Shown one piece after another: positions 54,444-64,000 of a stretch of DNA of 64,000 nt. The DNA lies in assembly GCA_018292915.2 (NCBI GenBank), contig JACVVK020000287.1:66001-130000 (forward strand), read 5' to 3'. The translations under genes were made by a program, and so were the position numbers. The notes below the pieces were generated by a model. It was not told where the DNA came from, made no database searches, and saw only the letters and a program-made list of their open reading frames with translations. The stretch's first letter is position 1. Each line of letters starts with the position of its first letter. The DNA is from Batillaria attramentaria. Taxonomy: Eukaryota > Mollusca > Gastropoda > Batillariidae.

Positions 54444-54616
54444 GGGGAGCCGGGATGGCCGAATGGTAGAGCGTTGGACTTCTCATGCTCGGGTCGTGAG
54501 TTTGTATCCCGGCTGCAGCCAAATATTCGTGCTGGCTTTTTCATCGTTGCCCCGTCTTTTGATATCACCTGTATATGGTGAAAAAGGACGTTAAACACCC
54601 AAACACCCACCACCCA
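54444..54616 (+). mobile_element. SINE-A copy with 14-bp TSD
   Basis: Near-consensus. TSD TTCCC(G/A)AGGGGAGA at 54430-54443 and 54617-54630. Confidence 0.96.
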
Positions 54617-54706
54617 TTCCCAAGGGGAGACTTGGGACAATCCGTCCATGTCAGGGCAGGACAGGTCGGAGACAAAATACACACACATATGCATGCATGC
54701 ACAGAG

Positions 54707-54708
<2 letters not shown>

Positions 54709-54762
<54 letters not shown>
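54709..54762 (+). repeat. (CA)n microsatellite
   Basis: 54-bp CA repeat. Confidence 0.97.
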
Positions 54763-54764
<2 letters not shown>

Positions 54765-56435
54765 AATGTGTCAGTTCTTTTACGACAGTCTCGCAGTTTG
54801 TTTTCATGGCATAATCATGTAGCCAAGATTTTTGCGCTCAGTTTAAATCAGAATCTGATCCTGTAGCTTCATTAACACGCTCTCGAGACTACTTAGATTG
54901 CAAAATGGAGTGGACTATCCCCAGGGTTCTAAACTAACCAGGAAGGAAAACGCACAGAGAGGGAGAGAGGAAAAAGAAGTGTCCGAGGTAGGGAGGAAAG
55001 GTGTGGATTTAGACCAATCACTGTCACACCTCACCGTTTTTAACTTATATATTGAAACGAGGAAGTGTTGAAAAAACACCCCAGACTTAAGTGAAACAGT
55101 CGTGTCTTATCAAACGATGACCGTGAAACTGAAACCTTAACCAGCTCAGACAAAGTGTTAAAGTGTTAAAATGAGATAAAACCGACACTGAACGTCGCCA
55201 GTTTGTGAACTTTTTTTTTTCCCGCGGTGGAGGAAACCCGAGCGCAAAGAAGATAATAAATCTTTTATTAGCTTTTTTTTTGGCTTCTTCAGTTCTTTCG
55301 GATTTTATTTTATCCGTTCTTGCACGAAGAGTGTTGGGGAGGGAGGGGGGAGGGGGGTGAGAAAAGGATAAAAAGGAAAGAAAGGTAAAACAAATTTTAG
55401 ATTTCAGCTGCCTTCCGCCACAGGATCGTGTTCAGGGAAAGAAAGACAAGAACTGAGGAAGGAAAGATTGCGAATCTCTACAGTCATCTGAGCAAAACGT
55501 TGTAAGTGCATGTAAGATCCATTGCGTTTAGGCCCTCTTCCAGTTATCGGTAGATCTCTCTGCTGCCCAGCACTTTCTCCTCCCCGCACATAAAAGCAAA
55601 TGGACTATCACACACTGACCGTTAGATTAACCCCTTCCGACCACTTACGTTACGTGTGAAATTAACCCTTTAGTCGTTTACCGCCCTCACACGCCGCTCC
55701 CGGAGTGTCGCCAGCCAGGCGGGCTCGAGGCGCGCTCTGGCTGACGTATTGGCACGCTGCGCGTGGCGTGTGCGCGTGCGCGTGCTTTTTCCCGCCAAAA
55801 GACCATCCCACACTGACGTGCCATCGTCGTGGTGCAAGGCTATCTGGCCGAAGCAGAGAGACAAACACAGAAAAAGGAAATTGCTGTATGGGTTGACAGA
55901 AGGGTGGAGATTTTGCGCAAGCCGAGGAGAACAGGAAGGGGCGGGCTGTATTTCATTTACTCACCGCTGGAGGAAAAACAACAGCGCGTTTCGTCACGAT
56001 GGGCTTGTGAGCAACCGTTCGATGAACTTGAGAATCGAGCTGGATGGGTAGGGGGGGGGGGAGAAAGGCCGGGGTGGAGGAGTTGGTTGGTGGAGAAGGA
56101 CTGGCTGGTTGACAGATCAGTCTGAGCTGTTTTGGTGGTGTCTATAACACCACACCACTTAGACATCTGCACAGTGACAACATCTCAAAGGTTGGCACAA
56201 AGCCAATATCGAGGACTTAAGGAGTCAGATGTATGTCTTGCGGCATGGTCAACGGCTGAGTTGGGGAATTTGAATTTTCGCCGGTTCACACAGCCTGTAG
56301 ACGGCAGTGTCTCATATACAGAGCTCCACTAATCATTAAGACAGACTATTTCCAGCGTACATGCGCACTCACAAGCAACACTGTTTTACCCAGTAAATAC
56401 TTTGAGTTCTGTGAAGTAGAAATAACGCGTTAACC
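54763..56435. other. No gene recognised
   Basis: CpG-bearing patch at 55680-55790 (CGCGCTCTGG, GTGCGCGTGCGCGTGC) open on both strands, without recognisable protein. G10 run at 56050-56061. Confidence 0.25.
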
Positions 56436-56935
56436 GCCCCGCCCCCCAAAACAACAACAACAACAAAAAACAAAAACACAAACAAACAAACCCAAAAAAC
56501 CCAAAACAAACAACAACAACAACAACAAAACAACAGCAACAACAACAACAACAAAAAAACACGCAAACAAAACCCAACAAAAACAGCCCCCCCCCCCCCA
56601 AAAAAAAAAAAAAAAAAAAAACACCTATAAAAAAAATACAACAACAACGAAAAACAATAAACAACAACAACAACAAAAACCCAACCCAACAAGAACAACA
56701 ACAAAAACAACAAGAACTACAACCAAAAAAAAACACCCCAAAAAAACCTAAAACAACAACAAAAAAATAACAACCCCAAAAACAAACAAACAAACAAACA
56801 AACAAAACAACAACAGCAAACAAACGAACCAACAAGAACAACAACAACAACAAAACAGCCACAACACCAAAAACCGCCACCACCACCACCACAACAACAA
56901 AACAACCGAAACAACGGCAAGAACAACAAGCGCTC
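56436..56935 (+). repeat. ~500-bp A/C-only strand, (AAC)n family
   Basis: Almost exclusively A and C on + (AAC, AAAC, AAAAC, CCA words, C13A22 at 56587-56621), with very few G or T. The long minus-strand frame rich in Val, Phe, Cys and Leu is an artefact. Confidence 0.95.
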
Positions 56936-57700
56936 ACAGGACAACAGACAAGGCTATTGTCCATTGTACTCTGACCTTTGGTATTCTGATCTTTCCAGGC
57001 ACGCTGGTGGTTCTTTTCGTGCTGATGACAGAGATTTCTCATATAGCTCGGTCGTCAGGTACACGGTGTGATATCAAACGGTACTTAGCTCCAGCGAGGT
57101 CCGGGGAGCTGTGAGAGACGAGACATACAAGTTGGTAGAGCACTGGATTGTCAATGCTCCTGACGGCAAAAGACCACAATTGCACTAGGTCTCAAAATGC
57201 CTATTTATATTCACTATTAGCCTCAGGCACCATAGTCACCCCTAAAAATGCTTCAATCTACAAACAGAAATTATCATGCACGAACCATTCAAGGGCACCT
57301 GACAGGGGGGTTTAAAACATTTCAATGTCTCAATGTCTCCTTTCCGCTCAAGCCTCACTGGAGTAATGCTTGTCTGCTTTCTGTTCAGGCCAGAAAGCCG
57401 CTTGGTCCAAACCCGCTCGCGTCGCTGTGGCTGCTCTCCAACGCAAAAAGTCCCAGCTTCACTGGCAGCTTGCCTCTTGTTGCGGCCGCCTGGCATGCAC
57501 CTTGGGCTACAAATTACAAAAATCACGAAAATCACGCTTTTTCATGATTAAAAAAAAATCATTATAAAGTAGCACACTCGCCGAACAGGGTTCCCTACAT
57601 TAACACCAAAAATGACCACAAGCTCAGTTTGTGTTCTTGCGCCTGATGAAGGCCAACAATCTAGCGCTGGTTTTTTCCCCTACTTCCTTGATTTCACACT
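56936..57700. other. No gene recognised
   Basis: GTTGGTAGAGCACTGGATTG at 57132 has tRNA-like D-arm/anticodon-arm spacing but no B box. Confidence 0.25.
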
Positions 57701-57712
57701 TAGTTTGTGGAG

Positions 57713-57891
57713 GGTGGGTGGGTGGGTGTTTGGGGATTTAACGTCTTTTTACACACTACGTATGTGTGATATCAAAGACGGGGTAACGAGAAAAAGGCCA
57801 GCCCAAATATTTTGCCCTAGCCGGGTTTCGAACTCACAACAAGATGATTGAAGGTCCAACGTTCTACCATTCGGCTATTCGGGCTCCCCTC
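57713..57891 (-). mobile_element. SINE-A copy with 12-bp TSD
   Basis: Moderately diverged minus-strand copy (B-box region CGAACTCACAACAAGATGA). TSD TAGT(T/G)TGTGGAG at 57701-57712 and 57892-57903. Confidence 0.94.
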
Positions 57892-57903
57892 TAGTGTGTG
57901 GAG

Positions 57904-58439
57904 AAGTATGTAGGTTGCACCTACCCCAAAACAACACGGCCACCACCACAAAACGACTAAAAAGACCCAAGGCCTGTCAAACGGCCAAACGTCACTGTTG
58001 AGGGCATCTTGCGCTGACAATCCGATTGCTGATCTAAGGTTATTTACGTTGCCAACGATTTATCTTTGACCAAGAAACAAACATATATGTTTTGATTCAC
58101 CCTGATTTGGTAGTTCTTTGTTTCTTTCTTTCTTGTTTCTTTTAAGCCCCCCCCCCCTCCCCGCCCCCTAAAAAAAGAAAAGAAAAAAAAATGATGCACA
58201 ACATACACCTATTGTATTCAAATGTCTAATGAAGAAACAGGTTTCTAACATACTGATTATCACCAAGTTTTGTGGTGTAAATAATTCGATTTGACCTCGG
58301 AAGCTTCGTTGTCTACCGTACGTCACACGAGCATCACTGGCACCCCAGTAGCACTTGTCTGAAGCAAAAATGAATAATGTGTGTTTTAACAGCAGTTCTC
58401 GTATTTGTTTTGAAAACATACAGCGATGTTCTCCGCCAG
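57904..58439. other. No gene recognised
   Basis: C run and A run at 58147-58191. Confidence 0.3.
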
Positions 58440-58441
58440 AA

Positions 58442-58474
<33 letters not shown>

Positions 58475-58487
58475 AGGGAGAGAGAGA
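58440..58487 (+). repeat. (GA)n with G10
   Basis: GA repeat interrupted by a G run. Confidence 0.93.
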
Positions 58488-58635
58488 CTTAATAATCAAG
58501 ACTCAAGTTGTTGATTCTTCAGAACATTATTTCGCCCATAAGAACACGTGGAATCGTGGGCTGTTTCCAGCGGAGCAGCACATAACATTATGTCGTGCAT
58601 CGAAAAAGGTACGAAAGAAATGCCCAGCCAATGCA

Positions 58636-58748
58636 GAGCGAGAGCGAAAGCGAGCGAGCGAGCAAGAGAGAGAGAGAGAGAGAGGCACACACACAGAGGA
58701 GAAGCAGCAGCAGCAGCAGTAGTAGCAGCAGGAGGAGGGGGGGGGGGC
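58636..58748 (+). repeat. (GA)n(CA)n(GCA)n and G run
   Basis: GCGA/GA, CA, GCAGCA trinucleotides and G12. Confidence 0.93.
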
Positions 58749-58953
58749 GTCGTAATGTAGGTCTTAAAACAAGAGGAAATGGCCAAGCTAGACTTAGTGT
58801 TTCACAGTAATTGAATCACGTTTGCCACACCGAAGGAAAGAACTCAATTTATCCCAAGCTTTCTCTCAAGACCTCCAGATGGACTAAATGGCTCAGATGA
58901 CCCGAGCAAGTGCATTAGCTGTGTGCACATAATGGGATCATTGCACGAGCCGC

Positions 58954-59180
58954 AACCAGATCCACAGAGCCTCGGTCTTAATTCTGCAATAAGTTACCCA
59001 CGCATTGTAGCTCTATGGTCATAACCTGAACGCTGTCTTGTCCTTCACTTACCTTACCAACCCTCATAACCAGACCCACAGAGCCTGGGGGACTATTCTC
59101 CAGTAAGTCAACCGTTCATTGTAGCTCTATGTTCCTAACGTGAATGCTGTCTTGTCTCTCACTTTTACCTTGCATTCGCC
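58954..59180 (+). repeat. ~115-bp tandem duplication
   Basis: AACCAGATCCACAGAGCCT at 58954 and AACCAGACCCACAGAGCCT at 59068, both followed by ...CATTGTAGCTCTATG.TC, TAAC.TGAA(C/T)GCTGTCTTGTC and CACTT..ACCTT. Two diverged copies. Confidence 0.85.
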
Positions 59181-59189
59181 CTGACTAGA

Positions 59190-59888
59190 GGGTGAAAGAA
59201 TTAAACGTCCAGGGACACGCTATGGACAATCCTGAAGGAAAACGCCAAGCTCTGTGACCAGACCGAACTCCGCTACTGATGTGACTTCAGCACGCATCTT
59301 ACACATTCTGGTGGTGACCTTGAACCGAGCGGGTCGGGTCAACGACGCCATCTATGACTCTGGAACGGAACTTGAGATTCAGCTCAAGGACGATGGCCAC
59401 GAGTATTACGATTAAGAAGCATTCTCCATTGAGGGAGGATACAGCTGTCCGTGATGTACAAATCGCGAACCCGTTAACGCCTGTGATGAGCCAAAGGCTC
59501 TCCAGGGCGAGAATTTCATTGCGAACGAGAACCACAGCGGTCTGAACCTCTCCTGGTCAGCGCTGGGGAGTCGGGTTGGCCGAATGGTAGATTGTTGACT
59601 TTAATGCTCGGGTCGTGAGTTTGCATCCCGGCTGGGGCCAAATATTTGTGATGGCTTTTTCATCGTTGCCCCGTCTTTGATATCACCCGTATGCGGTGGA
59701 AAAGGACGTTAAACACCCAACCACCCACTCTAGTCAGCGCGTGCCTGCTGGTCTACAACAGACGCATTGCTTATCGCCAGGCTTCTGGTGGCTAAGTGCA
59801 AGCACGTGTACTGTAAAACTGTAACGGAGCATACGTCTAGCTGGTACTATGCAACACACATCACCCAAACAGCTCTTAGCGAATTTGG
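59190..59888 (+). pseudogene. Decayed coding-like stretch split by SINE-A
   Basis: Coding-like blocks: TLWTILKENAKLCDQTELRY, then (new frame) NRAGRVNDAIYDSGTELEI and QLKDDGHEYYD, a TAA, EAFSIEGGYSCP, a TGA, then VNACDEPKALQGENFIAN and ENHSGLNLSWSA up to the SINE at 59564. After the SINE, SACLLVYNRRIAYRQASGG and AKCKHVYCKTVTEHTSSWYY continue in related frames. Stops and frameshifts argue for a pseudogene. I do not recognise the family; chance composition remains possible. Confidence 0.3.
59564..59732 (+). mobile_element. SINE-A copy, short TSD
   Basis: Near-consensus with a 2-bp loss in the anticodon-arm region (TTGTTGACTTTAATG). TSD GTCAGCGC at 59556-59563 and 59733-59740. Confidence 0.94.
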
Positions 59889-60077
59889 CTGGGTGAGTGG
59901 CTGGGTGGGTGGGTGTTTTGAGGGCTTAACGTCCTTTTCCACCACATATGGTTGATATGAAAGACAGGACAACGAGAAAAAGGCCAGCACACCTATTTTT
60001 TTGCCAGAGCCGGGATTTTAACTCACGACCCGAGCTTTGAAAGTCCAAAGCTCTACCGCTCAGCCATCTAGGCTCCC
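59889..60077 (-). mobile_element. SINE-A copy, diverged
   Basis: GGCTTAACGTCCTTTTCCAC, GCCAGCACACCTATTTTTTT, ACTCACGACCCGAGCTTTG and CTCTACCGCTCAGCCATC in SINE-A order, minus orientation. No clear TSD. Confidence 0.9.
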
Positions 60078-60800
60078 CATGGCCTAGATACATATGTCAG
60101 CAGATGGGTTACGCAATAATCAACCATTCAGCACGTACCACATACTATTTGCACCACCCAAACAACCGCGCTGTGAGTACTTTTTATTGTAGTTTCAGGT
60201 CTTGCTTCCATTCTACGACGACATTCCCCACTCATTCTTCGCAAACGTTTACATACAACAATTCCAATGTCACACTACCGCCTTCGATCTTTGTAGACCG
60301 CAGACGGGGCAATGTGTCTCAATGGATAGCTCATTCGATGGCAAACAGCTTTCTGGGCGACACATTACGTTGGCAGAGAAACAAACGCCACCAAAAGTCT
60401 GCGATAATTGTGTTGGGCGATTGGCGGTGGTCTGGACTCATGAATACCAAGCTACACTGTGTCAACATTTGCCGTCTGGAGGGGATGTGCCGATAAAGCT
60501 TCGGACAAAATCACCCTGGTCAGTGTGTGATGGAGAAATACCTCGAGGACTTCAGGGCCGCAATCGAAGAGGAGCTTCTTTTCTCGGAACCGTGGGTGGG
60601 TGTTCTTTGGCGGAAAAGGGTTGGGAGATAAAGGTGAAGACTCGCCTTGCTTTGTTGCAAAGAAACTCGTTCTTTTTTTCTTGTACTTGGTCGTTGTATC
60701 GACTCTGTCACCGACCAACCGATCGGCCTTATCCCCCCCCCCGCTCCCTTCCGATCTCTACTTTCCTCTTCCCTATTCCCTTCCACAGTCCTCAACGCAG
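60078..60800. other. No confident gene; open but mixed frames
   Basis: The + strand is open in one frame across 60202-60894 (230 codons, ending in poly-Lys from the A run). In another frame 60530-60591 reads MEKYLEDFRAAIEEELLFSE before a possible GTGGGTG donor. The frames disagree and no domain is recognised, so at most a small exon near 60505-60592 is hinted. Confidence 0.15.
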
Positions 60801-60805
60801 TCCTC

Positions 60806-60966
60806 TGGAAAAAAAAAAAAAAAAAAAAAACACCAACATCCTTCAATGGTGCTATATTAAAAAAAATCCATCCAAAAGTATAATCTGCGCATAACCTTTC
60901 GTATCCTTGAAAAGGGTAAAAAAAAAAAACAACAACAACAAACAACAACAACAACAACAACAAAAA
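60806..60966 (+). repeat. Poly(A) and (AAC)n
   Basis: A22 at about 60809-60830 and AAC repeat 60919-60966. Confidence 0.93.
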
Positions 60967-62184
60967 CCGGCCAAACGTAATAACTAATACATATACAAAG
61001 ACACGTGTTCATGGAAAATGACCAGTCGATTCCTACCGACCATGGCCTGCTTGATTTCAGTGCTTGGGTCACCTACGTGATGGGCCATGGTTCACTTTAA
61101 TTTCTTTCAAAAATCGGGAAATTTCAATTGCTACGCGGTTTCTGGACGCCTCGTGACTTGAATCTGAAAGAAGAAAAAAAAGAGTTTATTTTCTTGCATA
61201 CACTGCCCAAAACAGTGTCAGAGTTCATTGTGCTTGAGAGTATATTAAGGGTTCCCTGTCAGAAGGCACTATCGATACAGATAGAAAGAAGCACCCGAAG
61301 CACACAAACCCAAGAGCTCTCTTCGCCGAAAACAATACGAGGCGCCGGTCGACCAGCGTGAGAACCAATCAGATCGCACGGTACAGCAATCGTTTTGGAG
61401 GGCCGGAGGACGCGGCTGCGCCAATATTGACGCTCGATAGTGTGTGGTTACACACCGTTGGAAACAGTTGCGTGGTCACTCCTTGCTTTTCTGGTGGCCA
61501 GAATGAACGATGTCCATCCCCAGCGACGACCTCAAAAGCAGGTGATTGCGGAGAAGGGGCTGAGTTAATGAGCAACGCTGCACTGCTCGAATGAAAAGTT
61601 TAGGTCAGTCGTGCAATGGGTCAGCCAAAGGCGGATAAAAACTGGGCGCCGGATGCAATCAGGTTGTGACAAATTGCAATGCCGCCCTCGATTTTAGCAA
61701 GAATTGCTCAAGGATTCGGCTCACGTTTTGTTTATCTGAGATAATTAGAACTTTTGCCTGAATGTTATCATTTGGAGGGAGAAATCGTGGGTGTGCATCG
61801 GAGGTTAGCCTTTCAATCTCTCATAACCATGAGCAGGAACAACTCAAAGGAGAAATGAATGATCATTTTTGTCATACCCTAACTAGTAACTACTCTTTGT
61901 TGCTAATGACATGGTGCATCTTACAGATTCAACGACAGGGGATGACGCATTTTCGTCAAAACTTTGATCTCGAACGTTCCTTGTCATAAGATGACCGATG
62001 ATTTAATTTCAACTAAGCCACGTTCATTGCCAGTATATTAGCAACCTTGCAGAGGATAAGATGAAGCAAATCGAAAATAGGACAAAACAAACTGTATTAT
62101 CTCCAATGAGAAATTTGGGCTGGTGGCTGATGAACAGCTTTCACAAAAACCTAAACCTAAGCTAAAATAACGAAAATAAAAACA
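60967..62184. other. No gene recognised
   Basis: About 1.2 kb without simple repeats or known elements. Confidence 0.3.
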
Positions 62185-62333
62185 AAACAAACAACAACAA
62201 CAACAACAAAACAAAAACCAAACAACAACAACAAAACTAAATTTCAACAACAACAACAACAACAGCACCAACAACTAAAACAAAAACAAAGAACAAAAGG
62301 CACCCCCCCCCCCCACCCCCCAACAACAACAAC
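62185..62333 (+). repeat. (AAC)n A/C-rich tract with C run
   Basis: AAC and AAAC words, a TTTCAACAACAAC break, C16 near 62302-62317. Confidence 0.93.
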
Positions 62334-64000
62334 CCAAGATTACAAAATGTAATGAGGATTTGATGATACCTGCCACGTTTTCTCCAGTCAAGACTTTCAG
62401 TTCCTCAATCTCATCAGAATGAGTGAGACACATAATGTCCGATAGTTTATGTCTGCCGATCTTCGCTTCCCCAAGACATCGACCTGACGTTTGTTCTGCA
62501 GGATAGAAAAATGTTTGTCTCTCTCCCTCTGACCAGTCTTGCGAGTCTGGCCACGCCTCAGAAGTGTCTCTTTCGTGAGATGTGGTCAGCTTTATCAACC
62601 GCCAGGGACAAGGGAACAGTGTAGTGGGGACTCAGAAGCCGTTTAGTCGGGGAACTGTCAAAATTTACCCCGAAGATGAGATGACTGTGTCCCCTTGCAA
62701 GTGTTTGTTTCCAATCTCGACGTCTGAGGGGCGGGGCAATGCCCAACTATCGGATGACACCAGTTCCAGAGCATCAGGGGCAAGGCCATTCTCAGGCTCA
62801 TTTGGCTAAAAGGAGAAAGTCAAACAGGTCACACTTTATCACAACAAAATTCACCCTCCCTTCGCCGTTTTCAGCTGCTTTTTTTCAGCTTTTTTTAAAG
62901 CTGACCTTCTGTTACACCATCAATTTTCTTTGTAGACGAAGCTTTGTACTGTAGTTGGGTAGAGGAAAAACAACTGTTGGTGAGAGCGAAATAATACAAC
63001 TTCTGGCGAATGTCATGAACTAATCAAGGAAATATTTGTTGACGCGCATTTACCGATTCAAAACTGTGACTTCAACACCATGTTTGTTTAGCTGTTACTA
63101 TCAATTGAGTCTGGTATTACAAATGAGTACATTCAGCCTTGACCCACTCGCTTCGATTTTTTTTGAGAGTTGTTGATGTTGTTGTTGATTGGATTTTTTG
63201 TTAGTGTGCGCTGAAACTGTTCATGTTTTGAGTGGGCAGTTTCTGTTAGGTAGAGGCTGCTGTCAATGTAGTTCGGGTAACCCATGAGTGATCGGAGAAG
63301 TCACACCCTCGATTACAGGAGAGGAAGCACCATGACTACTGTCAATGTAAACTTGAACAACGAGTTTATGAAAGCGCAACCATCGAAACTGCATCGGAAT
63401 GTTCAATGGCACTAGAACACAAGCCATTCTATGAGCGGCTGTGCGCGCACCTGGTGCCACGGGGAAAACAAACCCCAGACGACTTCAAACGAAAAGTTGC
63501 CGCGGGGAACAATAACATGTATGTACCCAAGCATTTGTTCACTCAACCACAAAGTTTGATGACTCTTTCTAACCAATTAACACGGGAAAGCTGCACAATC
63601 GCCACAGAATTCACAGCAAACTGCAGCTTAAAAAAGTATAATGATATTATTCTTTCATCATGCTACATGCATCGCCAATATTTTCGTGGCACAAAAGGTT
63701 AGGCAAACAAAGTCTTTAATCAAATTTATGATGGGACATGGCAATGTGCTTTGACGCCAGCGGAAAAGTTAAACTGCATGCAAGTGATAGTTCGACAGGC
63801 CTGTGCACACTTTGGGCAGCTGTTGTCTGTGTTTTGAGAGAACACAAAACGCCCGGAAGCGCAATATGCAATGGAATATTCCGGCATAAAATGGAAGCTT
63901 GGTTCAATCAAAGTAAAATGCCTGCAAGGACAGCCGGGCTAGACCTAGATGTCCTCTGTGAACCAGGAACTCTAAGTGATTGTGCGATCAGACAGGTTTA
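62334..64000. other. No gene recognised
   Basis: About 1.7 kb of repeat-poor sequence at the right edge. The + strand is open at 63406-63702 (98 codons, start MALEHKPFYERLCAHLVPRG), without a recognised domain. A continuing exon beyond the window cannot be excluded. Confidence 0.2.

Noticed and set aside
56386..57042. 218-codon Val/Phe/Cys-rich minus frame as a membrane protein
   Set aside because: It is the complement of an (AAC)n tract; hydrophobicity is a composition artefact.
57132..57160. tRNA-like SINE head
   Set aside because: Only the first half resembles a tRNA; no B box or SINE body follows.
60202..60894. 230-codon + frame as a gene
   Set aside because: Ends in poly-Lys from an A run, and its coding-like parts disagree in frame; no domain recognised.

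Overview
The window looks like intergenic or intronic DNA from an animal genome, most likely a mollusc and possibly a gastropod. The evidence is the very high load of dinucleotide, trinucleotide and homopolymer repeats, tRNA-derived SINEs in many copies, 5'-truncated LINE fragments, small terminal-inverted-repeat (TIR) elements, and no compact gene order, ribosome-binding sites or operons. Placing it in molluscs is an inference from how these repeat families look to me, not a database match. I see no complete protein-coding gene, rRNA or functional tRNA gene in the 64 kb. Most long open frames are read-through of (CA)n, (GT)n, (AAC)n or poly(C) tracts.

Layout. 1-5 kb: SINE, pyrimidine-rich tract, a 907-bp TIR element (1710-2616) abutting a ~178-bp satellite array (2622-3735), a hairpin element (4135-4372) and a repeat with a CRE-like palindrome (4764-4925). 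5-12 kb: dense SINE-A copies including one nested inside an older one, a GGGCCC-ended TIR element, and a full-length SINE-C with a perfect 16-bp target-site duplication (TSD). 12-26 kb: microsatellites, a 3'-retroposon family tied to (GA)n, a TIR element split by a SINE, a pentanucleotide array at 20.2 kb, a second nested SINE pair at 21.5-22.0 kb, and two SINEs at 25.5-25.95 kb. 26.96-28.64 kb: a 1.68-kb TIR-bounded array whose ~147-bp units carry nuclear-receptor-like AGGTCA repeats. 29.5-32.9 kb: three foldback elements, one with a hammerhead-like motif, two SINEs, and a four-copy 79-80-bp minisatellite. 33.8-34.9 kb: two abutting LINE 3' ends. 38-43 kb: the densest microsatellite block, including Z-DNA-prone and G-run tracts. 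43.5 kb: a 195-bp TIR element with two steroid-response-like palindromes. 46-54 kb: SINE-A and SINE-B copies, LINE and TIR fragments, and a coding-like stretch split by a SINE-C. 56.4-56.9 kb: a ~500-bp almost A/C-only strand. 59-60 kb: a decayed coding-like stretch split by a SINE-A.

Three SINE families share the region. SINE-A (~175 bp, at least 27 copies or pieces) has a tRNA-Arg(UCU)-like head. SINE-B (~400 bp) and SINE-C (~490 bp) have other tRNA-like heads. Many SINE-A copies keep recognisable TSDs of 8-16 bp, so the insertions are not very old. Their C/A-rich tails seem to seed the poly(C)/poly(A) tracts. The short TIR elements carry no transposase and must be mobilised in trans; the LINE fragments show the kind of enzyme source the SINEs would need.
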